Source of the DNA: Panax quinquefolius
Taxonomy: Eukaryota; Streptophyta; Magnoliopsida; Apiales; Araliaceae
NCBI GenBank assembly: GCA_020205615.1
Contig: CM035162.1
Coordinates: 33,816,479 to 33,880,478, forward strand
Reading direction: 5' to 3'
Length of the DNA stretch: 64,000 bases
Both the position numbers and the translations under genes were made by a program. The stretch's first letter is position 1, and each line of letters starts with the position of its first letter. The notes under the pieces are model-generated. The model was not told the DNA's origin and ran no database searches. It was given only the letters and a program-made list of their open reading frames with translations. Shown piece after piece: positions 21,091 to 33,343 of this stretch.

Positions 21091-22826
21091 TCATTCCTTC
21101 AAGATCTTTGGGATGGCAAGTAGTGGCTTTGCCTTCTGTAGTGATAGTGCAAATCTTTCAGTGGTGTCCATTTCTTCAGGCTTCATTCCATTGGGAAGCT
21201 TCCATTCAAAATGATAGACAAGAGAGGCTATCATCAAGCTCACCACTCTCTGACCAAGAGCGATTCCGGCGCACATTCGACGACCGGAACCAAACGGAAG
21301 CAAAGAGAAATGCTGTCCCTTAACATCCACTTCACTTTCCAAAAACCTCTCCGGCATAAAACTTGTAGGGTTCTCCCAATAATCACCATCTCGAGCAATG
21401 GCCCATGCGTTTACCAGTATTTGAGTGTCTTTAGGTATTAGATAACCCTTTAGTTTTACGTCCTTCTCCGCCCTACGGGGCACGAGGAAAGGTACCAATA
21501 GGTGCAGCCGCATTGTTTCTTTGACAACTGCTTGCAAGTATGGTAGTCCGAGCATCTCACCTTCTTCTATCTTGCCTTTTGCTTGCACATTGTCTGTAAT
21601 TTCCTTGCGTAGCTTGGCCGTTGTTGTTGGGTTGAGTATTAATTCAGTCATTGCCCATTCAACAGTATTGGCTGTAGTTTCAGTTCCGGCAAGGAACAAT
21701 TCCTGAAGAAAGAATTTTGTTTAAATTAGTATATATAAACATATATATTATGCTTTGGGACTAATTTAGATATTGTTATTGGCAAAGCTACCCAATTGAA
21801 ACTAGGGATCTTTTGGTGTAACAGTATATATATAGGGAGGACGGGATCTTGCATTGTTGATCTACACTATTTTGAATACGTACTGAAATTAGTGATTTTA
21901 TGAGAAGTAATTATCTTATGGTTTAAGAAAGAGAGGAGAGATTCCATATATACCACTAGTAGAACTTGGACGTGCTTCAAGTTGAATTCAGCCTCATTCT
22001 CTGTGCTAAAGTCAATGAAGCAATCCAGCAGATCTCCATCTCTTTCCAATTTAGACTCTCTATGCACTAGGCGTTGATCAATGAATTTATCACAGAGTTC
22101 CTCAAGATAACCATACGCAGCTTTAGCTTTTCCCCGTAAGCCTTGAGGATCCAAAGCTCTAAGCAAAGGGAAATAATCCGCAACATTAAACTTGATATCA
22201 ACCTCCATGACGGACTTCACAGCATTTTGAAACCCTTTAACATCTTGGGTTTTATAATCAGCTACATTTTCAGAAAAACAAGTGTTTGATATTTGATTTA
22301 CCGCGGTAGTAAACCCTAACTTGACAATGTCCACAGATTCTCCCTTTTTGCTAACTTCCTTAACATGTTGAACCATTTCTTCCACCACTTTATGCCTCAA
22401 GTTCCTTAAGGTGTCTAGCTTTTGGGTGTTTGTCAAGAAAGTAGCTAGGACTTTTCGTAGGGTTCGCCATTGATCCCCTACGGACAGCCACACCACAGCA
22501 TAGTAAGGGTGATCTAGCTTTGTGATGGCAGAAGGGACTACTCTGCCGGAAAAAGCCTCGTCATTTTTCTGGAGGATTTCTCTGGCCATCTCTGGCGAAG
22601 AAGCCACAATGCTAGTGACACCGCCTAGACGGATAGACATGAGAGGACCGTACTTCTTTGCTAGCTCGGCGAATGCCTTGTGGGGATTTGCACCAATATT
22701 GAATAGGTTTCCGAAGAAAGGGAGGCCATTGGGACCTGGTGGTAGGTTTCTTCTACGAAATAAAGAAAAGCAATGGAGAATAATGAAGAATATAAAAGAG
22801 CATAGAAGAAAACTCAACAACTCCAT
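21091..22826 (-). CDS. Cytochrome P450, CYP76 family (CYP76A-like), two exons
   Basis: Exon 1 (22826-21954, 291 codons) and exon 2 (21702-21091) join in phase 0 across a 251-bp GT-AG intron to give 494 residues, the usual P450 length. Seen: hydrophobic N-terminal anchor (residues 3-23), Pro-rich hinge PPGPNGLP (29-36), C-helix WRTLR (120-124), I-helix oxygen-binding AGTETT (296-301), K-helix ETMR (353-356), PERF (408-411) and heme loop FGSGRRMCAG (428-437) with ligand Cys435. The intron just before the I-helix motif is the conserved A-type position. VDVKGQHF before the heme loop and the overall pattern match CYP76 enzymes, which are ER-bound monooxygenases often acting on terpenoids. The substrate is unknown. 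One oddity is RLHLLVPF, where RLHPP is usual. No stops or shifts are seen. It is the only intact host gene here. Confidence 0.92.
21703..21953 (-). other. Intron of the P450 gene
   Basis: The donor GTATAT starts at 21953 and the acceptor TTCTTCAG ends at 21703. The frame is kept across it. Confidence 0.9.
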
Positions 22827-22908
22827 TGGAAGGTATTGATGTATATAATTAATTGGATGTATGATGCTTTATAAGCTTTGTGGGTTTAATCTATACTAAG
22901 TTTGCATG

Positions 22909-22916
22909 TATATATA
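22909..22916 (-). promoter_or_regulatory. Candidate TATA box of the P450 gene
   Basis: TATATATA on the minus strand lies about 85 bp upstream of the start codon, allowing a 5' leader of about 50 bases. Confidence 0.55.
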
Positions 22917-22949
22917 GGAGTTCTTGATTAAGCAAGAAAGATCGTGTCA

Positions 22950-24443
22950 GTTTCTTTCTTGCAGATCAGCAAGTTGGTTAACGGTTGGTGGCACTTGCGA
23001 CTGGACTTTTTGTACAAGCTTTGAAATTCCCATGTGCTGAAAGATAACTTTCGTAAAGTTATCTTTTATTTATTAAATGTATATATATATATATGCATAA
23101 TAATAGTAGTTTATAATAGCAGTCTAAAATTTTTTACATACGCTTCATAAATTAAAAAATAGAATAAGTTTTATTTTACAATGAAATTCAAATGAAAGAA
23201 CTTAAAACATAATCAAATCTAAGTCGTTACTTGAGGTTGGAGAATGATAACAAAAACCAAATTCTTTATTTACCAAATTATTTTCTACAAATATTTTGTA
23301 TTTTTAAACATCATTAATTTACTTCAGAGACTCTCCCCTTTGTTGATTTGTTTTTGGATTAATTTTCTATATCTATATAGAAAATTGATATTTTCATATA
23401 AAAAATAATATTTCTACATGAATTCCTCTCACGTATTTTTACATAAAATAAAAATAATAATATTTCTACATAAATTTTGATATTGACCAAAATTTTGAGA
23501 CGTTTTCAAACTATACAGAGTCGCATGATACAATTGTATCCTTTTTCGGTCGACAAATAGAAAGTACTCCAAACCCTTGAAGCGACAAAACAAGGCGACA
23601 GATTTGGTCATTCATATATCAGAAGGAAAATAAATGTCTTAGGTTTTAGCGGCTGACAACATATAGCGACGGATCGAACCGTCGCCCGATCTATCGCTAA
23701 AAGGGGTATGTAGGATCAAAAGATATACTTTTATTAAAATTATGTTGTTTTGAAAATTATTTTAAAAAATAAAATAATATTAAAAGTGAATAATTTCACT
23801 TGTTTTTCTTTTAATATAGGGACATGATCCATAGCCACCGCTAGTTATAGATGATGTTCCAGCCAACCCATTGTGTGCCGTCCGTTACAATGTTTAACGA
23901 CCCAGATTTGAAAGACCACATTACTATCTACAGCAACTTTTTGGAGTGAGTAATTAAGAGCCGCAAAAAGTTCTTGCCGAGAATTTTTTTTATGTTAAAA
24001 GTCAAGACTCTTATTCTCTCTCATAATTCAATTTTTTTTTAAAATTCTAAAATTCAATAAAAAAGATTTTTGTTACAAATCTAAAATTGCAATTTATATA
24101 TCGTTAGAGAGCTCTTATTAAGATATTCAAATTAACAAGATTTATTTATATGTATTTATGTATGTATATTATGTGTTATTTTGTTAAATACAGACAATTG
24201 ATATTAACAGTACAAAAATTATGGGCACAGAACAATTATATTTTTCTAGACAAATATACCTTTTTCATCAAAATTGGGTAAGTCATTACCATTAACATAA
24301 CCAAACACTCCAATACACCTTCTCTGGAATATTAAATTAACACCTATTATGAATTTTCTTCTATCTCGATTTGGGTTTCAACAAAAGCCACAAATATATA
24401 TAAATAGCATCACCATTTGGATTTCAACAAAAATCATAAATAT
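22950..24443. other. Non-coding region upstream of the P450 gene
   Basis: A short (TA)n run at about 23081-23096 is followed by AT-rich sequence. There is no recognisable gene. The hairpin at 23662-23702 is listed separately. Confidence 0.6.
23662..23702. repeat. GC-rich nested hairpin, possible CACTA subterminal remnant
   Basis: GCGACGG...CCGTCGC forms a perfect 7-bp stem with a 6-base loop, nested in TAGCGA...TCGCTA. CG-rich nested repeats of this kind occur near CACTA ends, but no terminus is present. Confidence 0.55.
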
Positions 24444-24445
24444 TA

Positions 24446-24804
24446 CTCCCTCCGTTCCTAAAAGATTGTCGTTTTAGGAAATAATTTTTGTTCTAAAAAG
24501 ATTGTCGTTTTGAGTTTATCAATACACATTATCTATTTTTTCCCCACTTTACCCTTATTTAAAATTTTCTCCTATTTAAAACTTTCTACCCTTCCCAATG
24601 ATTCTTATTCAATTCAATGCTATAATCCAAATAGTAATTGGTTGAATAAAAAGCAATTGGTTGAATTGAATAAGAAACATTGGGAAGGAAATAATTGGTT
24701 GAGACAATTAATAAGGGTAGTATAGTATTTTCACTATGTATTAATTACATTCCTTAATTTGTGTGCATTAACCTTAAACGACAATCTTTTAGGAACAAAG
24801 AGAG
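24446..24804. mobile_element. Stowaway-type MITE, 359 bp (family 2)
   Basis: The left end CTCCCTCCGTTCCTAAAAG and right end CTTTTAGGAACAAAGAGAG form terminal inverted repeats of about 30 bp, including AAGATTGTCGTTTT/AAACGACAATCTTTT. They are flanked by TA on both sides. The interior has further inverted repeats (CCCTTCCCAATG / CATTGGGAAGG) and could fold into one long hairpin. It lies about 1.6 kb upstream of the P450 start. Confidence 0.9.
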
Positions 24805-24904
24805 TAGTACAAAATAGTAAAACCTTCGATATAAGATATGTACGGCGTATAAAAACATCCATTAGTCCCACATTAATAGAATATGATGTAAACCTTTCAA
24901 TATA

Positions 24905-25179
24905 CTCCTCCCGTTCTTAAAAGATTGTCGTTTTAGAAGAAAAAATTTATTCTAAAAAGTTTGTCGTTTACAACTTTCGAGAAGAATAAATTATTTACTT
25001 TCTTATATTACCCCTACCTTCTCTCATTGTCTCAAGAAATTCTTCCCCTTGTATTAATAGTTTTCAACTTCCCATAAAAGGGTAGTGATTATATTTCAAA
25101 CAAATTTTATTTGATAAATGATATTTTCTTAATCTATGTGCCAAAACCTTAAACGACAATATTTTAAAAACGGAGGTAG
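24905..25179. mobile_element. Stowaway-type MITE, about 275 bp (family 2)
   Basis: The ends CTCCTCCCGTTCTTAAAAG and AAACGACAATATTTTAAAAACGGAGG match the neighbouring MITE and are flanked by TA. The interior differs, so the two are separate insertions. Confidence 0.85.
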
Positions 25180-25247
25180 TATATAACTACTTAAAGAACA
25201 CATGCCAATAACACTCTCTCCGAAAGATCAATCAAATCGGCACGTAG

Positions 25248-25281
<34 letters not shown>

Positions 25282-25420
25282 AAAAAAATTATGTGAACAT
25301 ATTAAAATTTTATTTTTTATATTTTTACCCCATAAAAGTTTTAAAGTACAAAGAGATTACGATTTGCCTTTCTCTTGTACATGTGCTCTATTTATAAGAG
25401 TGAATCATAATTAAAGTTAT
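25180..25420. other. Short AT-rich spacer with (TTA)n
   Basis: A (TTA/ATT) run lies at about 25257-25278. It ends in AGTTAT, a candidate left target duplication for element H. Confidence 0.6.
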
Positions 25421-25960
25421 TAATTTTTTGAGGATATGAGCCCAATATGATGTTGAGTTGTCAGATGACGAATATGGATGATACTGAAAGACCATGAGTT
25501 AATAGATCAGCGTAACGATGTTGGTTGATTTTGGGGTCGGAGTTCGGCTCATGTTTTCGGGATCGAGAGTTCGACTTAGTTGGCTTAACTTCGGAATGAT
25601 CGACTTCGGGACAGGTGTTTGGATTCGTGGCGAACTTTATCGAGAATGGCGTCATGTTTTCGGGAATATAAGATTGACTTCAGTTATTATTATTATTATT
25701 ATTATTATTTTGTTCTTTTATGGTAGTATTTTAATTATTAGAAGGTTGTTATTCATTAGAAGTTGTTACCATAAATATAGGCGGATTATTAGGAATTTGT
25801 TTTCTACTGGAAATTTCTTACCATAGTTATTTGAATTATGTTGCGTGCTGATAAAGAAATCTTTTAGCTATAAAAACTCACCTTGTGGGTTGAATTTCTT
25901 TTGCCTATGAATTTCTTGTTACCCTAGCTCGCAGAATAATTGCTTTTCTACCTGCCGTCA
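25421..25960 (+). repeat. H 5' LTR with (TTA)n
   Basis: It matches 37802-38411: 'GAGCCC..ATGATG.TGAGTTGTCAGAT', the 'GAGTTCGGCTCATG' block, a (TTA)n run (25684-25710) and the 'AACTCACCTTGTGGGTTGAATTT' block. It ends CCGTCA directly before the primer site. Confidence 0.82.
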
Positions 25961-25962
25961 GT

Positions 25963-25974
25963 TGGTATCAAAGC
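25963..25974 (+). other. H primer binding site
   Basis: TGGTATCAAAGC, as in E1, lies 2 bp after the LTR end. Confidence 0.8.
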
Positions 25975-25985
25975 ATCAACATCTT

Positions 25986-28671
25986 TGTGACGCCCCCAAA
26001 ACAGGTATACATCACCCATCTTGGGTCGCCAGATACATGGTACTGAATACAAATACAACTTAATTATACAACATGAGCTTTGAGTTTTAATACAAACATT
26101 GTCTTCTAGACAGCATTAAAACTCAAAATAAGTCCTCAATGCATTTATTATCACACTATTTCACAGAATAGTGAGGACTACTAATGCACCATCTAGGACC
26201 ATCACTCTGTTTCCCGACTAGTCCCAGCTACGTTCTCATTTCCTGAAGAGAACAGTGAAAGAAAGGGTGAGCTCAACTAGCCCAGTAAGAAATATTATGA
26301 CTAAGATAATGTAGAATAAATTATCATTAGCCTTCAACAATGTTAAACTGATAAAATACAATAGACATCAAGTTTAACTGCAGCGGAACAAGCAATCCAT
26401 TAGAAGAGTCAAGTAGTGAATAAAATTTACTATCTTCTATGATTTAAAAGGTTTTTCATCACTTTTATCGCTGAGACTCAGCTTAAAAAATAAAATCAAA
26501 TCATCCCTGCTCCACGGCCAAGGATATTCATGTAATCATCAATTGTCATAACTATACCGAATAATCCCTGGTCATAATCATACCAACAATCATCCACCAT
26601 CGAACTACGTGCCAATGAGGACTTTTACCCATCATTTCGTCACATTACGGTCATGATTATACCGAATAATCCCTAATCATAATCATACCAAGTCCATTTA
26701 TGCACGTAAGCCAAAGATGACTTTCAACATAATATAAGCATGAGGATGATGACATTTCAATAAAACAAGTTCAAGAATAAATTATAAAGATTTATAAGTT
26801 AATTTATCCTGAACTCAATAACATCCAAATTGTCAACTTGATACTGTTTGTGGAGTAAAATTCAAGAATGCTCAGAAGAATATTTTCATGAAAAGATAAT
26901 GGATGAAGCGCAAATATCAAGGATATTCCACTAATTTCATGGATTATAGAAGCCAAAGCTTTAAGCAATCGAGTATAATAGAATATATGAAGCTATGAAA
27001 TGGATTTTTTGCTCGCCATGCAGTAATCCACGTGACATGATCATTTCCACAATTTAATAAGGAATGAATCGAAAGATCATTCACCGTGCATGTGGTAATC
27101 CACATGACGAGTTATTCAATGAGAATAATAAAGAATGGAATAATGAAGGATTCACCATAAATGCGATAGATCGCATGCATGAGCGAGTTATCCCAACAGA
27201 ATAATAAATAATGGAACTAGGTCCCAGCATAAACGCATTGCACGAGGATATTCGGCGAATAATAAATAATGGAACCGGTCCCGTAAGCGCACAAAACAGC
27301 AGGATATTAAACAAAATAATAAATAATGGAACCAGTCCGGCGTGAACGCGAGATAGGATATTAAACGTAATAATAAAGAACGAATATTAGAAGAATTTTA
27401 CCATGTATGCGGTGCTCAGCATAAACAGAGTTATTCAGCGAGAATAATAAGAATGGAATAACAATAGAATTCACCATGCATGCGATAACCGCATGCATGA
27501 GTTATTCAACAGAATAATAAAGAATGGAATAATGGAAGAATTTCACCATGTATGCGGTACTTAGCATAAGCAAAGTTATTCAACATAATAATAAAGAATG
27601 GAATAATGGAAGTTCTCTTCATGAATCTGAAAGAAATAATACCCCTTAAAAGTACAACAAATAATATCTCCTACCTTTGAAAGAAGAGTATTAATTGGTA
27701 GGCGAGGATATACTCGAAGAAAACTTCATCTTACGCTTCAAAGCTTTCTTAAACTCTAAAGAAATACGCTCAAGATTATAGAAGAAGAACTTTCTCTATA
27801 GTTTTTCTCTCAGAGTTTGAGTGAATTAAGTAAGAAATAATGAATGAATGAGCTTTATTTATAGAAGAATGGACGCATAGTAACTAATTCATGAACGGTC
27901 AGTTGATTTACTTTTAATCGGACGGTCCATATTTAAAGCAAAATCTTTTAAATAAAATATAATATATTCTATTTATAATCTAATAAAAGCGAATAACTTT
28001 ATAAAAGTATTTTGTTTTATATAAAATATTTTACTATGCAAAATACTATGCGCATACTTTATGCAATACTATGCATAATAAAATATAATATATTCTATTT
28101 ATAGAATAACTTTATAAAAGTATTACATTTTATATAAAAAGATTTTACTATGCAAAACACTATGGATAATAGAATATAATATATTTTATTTATAGAATAA
28201 CTTTATAAAAGTATTACATTTTATATATAAAAAATTCTATTTTATTACATTAATAATACTAATAAAACAAAAGCTGAATGACTTATCACGTAAACATCAA
28301 TAATCAATACCTGGTGGTGCTATATGCAACCAATGCCAGACATCGTATTTCTTTACTACTACTGAGTAGTTCAAGCGGTTTAACTTGGTAAAACTTTCGT
28401 AGATTATTCTCATAAAAATATTTTTGTCGTTTTTCCATCAAACAATAATTAAATTCTTGAGGTCCACTAATGATTGTACAGTCGCATGCGGATATTCCCC
28501 GAAAAAAAAGAATATTCCCGAACCAATCGAATATTATACAACAACTTGCATACTTTTCAAAATTTATAAATACTACCCACAACTATAACATTATCTCAAA
28601 TCCACACCATAATATTAAAAAAAATATTTCGTGAAAATTAAATCTTTATTCATAAAATATGGGGTCTCACA
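25986..28671 (-). repeat. A 3' LTR (subfamily I, 2686 bp)
   Basis: On the plus strand it starts TGTGACGCCCCC and ends GGGGTCTCACA. It holds an inverted TATA box near 27856-27863 and a hairpin minisatellite of about nine units at about 27050-27620. Open frames inside, such as 27081-27314, fall in the minisatellite and are not genes. Confidence 0.9.
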
Positions 28672-30602
28672 ATCTCCCCTCCTTATGAAATTTCGCCCTC
28701 AAAATTTACGTACACGATACTGGTATCTTCAAGAGGTGAGGTATCTTGACTTCATTTGATTCTAACTCTTGAGGTATAACCTTTGAGTGTTGAATACGAT
28801 CCTTCTTATCCAAGATTTTAACACGTATCTCCTCATACGTTAAATCTTCTACTATATCGTTTAGTTCTAATTTAATAATGTGGTTCGAGTCGTCCACATA
28901 TTTACGTAACATCGATACAAAAAAAACGTTTCGAACACATAACATACTTGGCGGTAAAAGCAGTCTATAGCTACGCGGTTCCTACTTCATCGAGGATTTC
29001 AAATGGGCCAATAATAGCGAGGGTTGAGATTTCATCTCTTCATCGATTCTTGCTTCTAGAATAACGCCCTCTTGAACCTTCTTCTTCACATTCATCAGTT
29101 CTGAGTATGTAGCTTGCTTGCTTGCGGCTTTTTAGCTTTATCGATTAAAGTCGATTCTACTTTCGATATTTGTTATCTTCACGTGGGTCACTAGAGTCTT
29201 TAACTCTATCTTCATCATTTGTAAGTTATCTGAAATGGGTTTTATGTTAACAACATCGCACTCAGAACGACATCGATCTTTCTACTCAACGCGTCAGCTA
29301 CCACGTTCGCTTTTCCATAATGACATTGAATGGTAAAATCGTAATCTTCAACAGCTTGAGCCAACGTCTTTGGCACATTACACGTTCATTTTGGGTGAAG
29401 AAAATATTTGAGGGTTTTAAAAATAGGTTTTGTACTGGGGTCAATACAAAATTCGATTTCACGCTCTAGGGTAAGCTAAGAAGTCTTCAAGAATACGTCA
29501 GGAAATTTATTAACAATAGAAATATCATTCAAAACTGTGACTCTCATCCAAGACTTGGATAGCACGTCGCATTGATACCTATCAACTTGCCACCGTTATT
29601 CATAACGTCCCCTACGGAAAGTTCGGCTTCGGTGTATTCCACACAAGGAAGACACCAGCGAAAGGCTCAAGGCTCTTTACTTATGGCTTAATATAACAGT
29701 GATTGACTTTAGGGGTTTGGTTGCTTGAATTCACATATCAGGTTGGTTAGGAATATGAAAGCTAACAACCTTACGAAAAGCATGATGAGTAGTTAACCAA
29801 TCGATTCTTAAAATCACATCAAAGGCAAGTATTTTCAAAGAGATAATATCGACAGGTAACGTGAAAGTGTCGATTTGAATCAACAAGATTTATAAACATT
29901 GGAGATAACGAAGGTTTCTACTATCGAAGTTTCAACCAATAAGTCAAAGTCTAATTTCTCCGAAGTCAAATTTAAACGTTGAGTGCAAGCAAGAGAGATA
30001 AAAGAATGGATAGAACCGGTATCTAATAAGATATAGACTTCACAAGAATTTATAATTAACTAACCCGTGCTATCTTCTTTCGGGTCACTCATTTTTTAAG
30101 AAGTCACGAAAAACGCTCTTCTTGAAACCACCGACTTTGTTTTGTCCGTATCCGCCTTTGGTGCCACCGTTCCAGCTGGACTTGACTTCACTATACGACA
30201 AAATCGAGCTAAATGACCTTCTCTTCTTGAAATTTCCACTTCTATTATCTTGGCCATGATTACCACCGAAGTGGTTACCATTCTTGGCATGATAATTTCC
30301 CACGATGGTTATCATTGTTAGATGGCCGTTACTCTTTGGTATGATTATTATCGTGTTGTTGGTCGTTACCTTTTGGTTGAACTGACTCAACGGTCTTATG
30401 TGCTTCATTGCTTATCTCAGCATTTTCATACGCCATTTTCAAACAATGTCACAAAACAAGGGTTAATTAACATATCACATATTATCCCTATACTATGACC
30501 GACCAATTAAATACCAAATAAACTTAGGTAGGTCATACTAGCGAAGGAATTCCCCATCTCTCCCCTAGTTCTTGTCTCACATCTCAATTTAGGGATCATA
30601 TC
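28672..30602 (-). pseudogene. A internal region: gag tail, protease, pol remnants
   Basis: Read 5' to 3' on the minus strand: the basic Asn/Gly/His gag tail (30408-30085, NGNHFGGNHGQDN), then protease with an intact D-T-G-S (30023-30012) and FDVILRIDWL, then a 133-bp foreign segment (29669-29537), then the NDISIVNKFPDVF linker and TKPIFKT start of RT. The sequence then jumps to the end of RNase H (about 29410-29270, LSRK) and the KVQEGA..EARIDEEG tether, and jumps again to the integrase C-terminus and chromodomain-like tail (28945-28706). The zinc knuckles and nearly all catalytic RT, RNase H and integrase residues are gone. Many stops and shifts are present. It is non-coding today. Confidence 0.85.
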
Positions 30603-30620
30603 CCTAAGCTTTGATATCAA

Positions 30621-33338
30621 TGTGACGCCCCAAAGCGGTATACATCACCCATCTTGGGTCGCCAGGATACATGGTCTTGAATACAAATACTATGGCGCCC
30701 CCAAAATAGGTATCTGACACCCATTCGAGTCATCAAAATACATGGTACGAAATAACTACAACTTTATTAATACTGACATAAAAACTATGAGTTTAAATAC
30801 AAATATTGTCATCTAGACAATATCCACACTCAAATAAGTCCTCATTACAATTATTAATACACTATTTTTAAGGAATAGTGAGGACTACTAGAACCACTTC
30901 TAGAATCATCATTCCACACCCGACTAGTACTCATTACATTCTCGCCTCTTGAGAAGAAAAATGGAACAACAAGGAAAAAGGTGAGCTCAACTAGCCCGAT
31001 AAAGAACATTATGACTAAGATAATATAGAACAAATTATCGTTAGTCCTCAACGAGGAAAAATCTAATAGAATACTGATAGACAACCCGTTTTAAATCAAT
31101 CTTCGCAATGAAATAATAATTCATTAGAAGAGTTAAGTAGAGAATGCAAACTACTATCTACTATATATGAATTTAAAAGTTCATCGTTTATCTTTTATCC
31201 TGTAACATCAATCAATATATAATTGAAATCAAATATTCATCTTTGCACTACGTGCCAAAGATATTCATCGATTAGTTATGTTCATCTAAACACTGTTCAT
31301 CTTTGCACTACTGGCCAAAGATATTCATCGAAATCATTCATCTTTGCACCATGGGCCAAAGATATTGGTTAGATCATCATTTAGGGTGAGGATGATGAAA
31401 AATATTTTAAAGAAAACGAATCCGGTGAAACAAAAGAACAAATATTAAGGATTCGTACTTTAAACAATCCAAATTCAAAAATACTTCATAAATAACAGTG
31501 GAGTAAAATTCAAGAATGAAGACCAAAACATAGATCCAATCAAAGATAGGAATCATAATGAGATAATCTTGGACACAGAAAAGAAAATTTTAATTTTTCT
31601 ATGAATAGTGTCGTATTCGTGAATAGTGTCGTATACGTAAATAGTAACTCCGACACTAAAAGATAGAAATTTCACAAAAAAAATTATCATGCTTCGTGAA
31701 TAGTAACCCCAACATGAAAAGTTCTAAATTTGATAAAAATTCAGACCAATATTTTTGCATAATGATATTGAAGAAATAATATCATTTACGAAGAAAATAA
31801 CATTCCTTACCTCGGAAAGACAAAGACTTTTAATCGAAAATCTTTGGATATAGTCTTTGAAGGGAACTTGCACCGTATATCAACACTCAAAGTATCAAAA
31901 TACTCACAAGAATACGCTCGATAATATAGAGAGAGAAGTAAAGAGAAAACTTCAGTTTCTGGAATGATTTTCAATTCTAACCTAAGCACCCTATTTATAG
32001 AAAAATGCTTAGAACACCAAAGCAGAAAATTGAATATAATAATATATTTATAACCAAATTTTCCTTAGCCCACCACATCAAAAACACATTTTCCACACAA
32101 ATGCGCCAAAAATGAAAAACATGTTTTAAACAATTTTTGTTACAAAATCAATTCAGACTCAATAATCCGAAACTTCAATAATTCATAATAAATAGACCTT
32201 TTATCACAAAAATTCGAACCTCATGTCCTTTCTATAGGAAATTTAATTCTCTACAACTTTCCAGAAGAAAGTTTTTCCAAATTCCAAACAGAAATTTACC
32301 GAAATCCACAAACGAGTGATTTTACAGGCTATAATCAAATTTCAGTCAAAAATTGTGTCCACCAACACAAAAAACATGTGTTAAACATTTTTTGTAACAC
32401 CAAACATGTGTTAAATATTTATTGAACAAAAATACTCTTCCTCCTCATATACTCATATATCCCACATTCATTGTAAAAATATCACCATTATAATAATAAA
32501 ATATTATTTTATCAGAAAAGATAAAATATCAATTTTCAACAATTGTCACATTAAATTTTTTTTCCATCTATATCCACATAAAATTAATATTTTCCTCATC
32601 ATAGAAATTAATAATTAATTATTCATAAATAATATTATGAGAATCACAATCGACAACCAAGTTGCTTAAAGAAAGAGGGGGCTTTCCAATAAGGATTTCT
32701 CCTTACTGACGCGCAATTAGGTGACCAAAACTCTCCTTAGACAGAACTTTCTAGACATTGCCAATAATGTTATCTAATAATATTATTCAGATAATATGAA
32801 TTATTGCTTCGATAATGGAAAATATCGTGAAAGTGACAATTATCAAAAACAAAGTAATATAAAATATCAACGTAGCAATTATTGAATCAATAAAATAAAA
32901 TCTTTGAATAAATTAATTATTTGTAATAATTATTGAGTAGTGCCTTCTACGTAAGAATCAATAATTGGTAATACCGCAGTAATCATCGTGTGTTTTAACC
33001 ACCGAGTATTTCAAGAGTATTATCTAGTAATAACAACGTCGTTATTTATAAACAACTTATTTTTTGTCGTTTTTCTTCATCCAATCGCTTTCCATTATGG
33101 GGCCCACACAAGGTCAAGCGCTTGTGGTTGTTTAATATTCTCGACAAAGAAGAATATTCCACGACCAAAACGAATATTCTCCGATAAAATGAATATTTTA
33201 TAACCACTTGCTTATTTGAAATATTTGCGCATTTTACCCATAACTAATCATATTAATCAAATTAACCCTTACTATTTCAAAATAATAAATAAAGGAAATT
33301 TAATTTCATTAATAATAAGTTGGGGTCTTACACTCACA
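30621..33338 (-). repeat. A 5' LTR, chimeric: 70 bp of subfamily I then a subfamily II LTR
   Basis: 30621-30690 matches the start of the A 3' LTR. At 30691 a second LTR start (TATGGCGCCCCC) begins and runs as subfamily II to GGGGTCTTACA at 33332. The last bases, CTCACA, then complete the family terminus before ATCTT. Subfamily II hairpin units lie at 31240-31370 and an inverted TATA box at 31992-31999. No clean duplication flanks the inner LTR (AATAC against CTCAC). Confidence 0.75.
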
Positions 33339-33343
33339 ATCTT

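Larger units (their letters stand above)
25986..33338 (-). mobile_element. A: gypsy element (E1 family), minus strand, internally deleted
   Basis: It is flanked by ATCTT at 25981-25985 and 33339-33343 and sits just behind H's primer site. In element sense the order is 5' LTR (33338-30621), primer site region (30620-30603), short internal region (30602-28672), polypurine tract, 3' LTR (28671-25986). The internal region is only 1.95 kb because most of RT, RNase H and integrase are deleted. The 5' LTR is chimeric (see separate entry). Confidence 0.88.

Noticed and set aside
21108..21706. Plus-strand open frames over the P450 gene
   Set aside because: They are antisense shadows of the P450 exons and carry no motifs of their own.
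18066..23702. A single CACTA element from 18066 to about 23702 carrying the P450 gene
   Set aside because: The left has a CACTA terminus but no matching right end ending TAGTG was found, and the subterminal motifs on the two sides differ.
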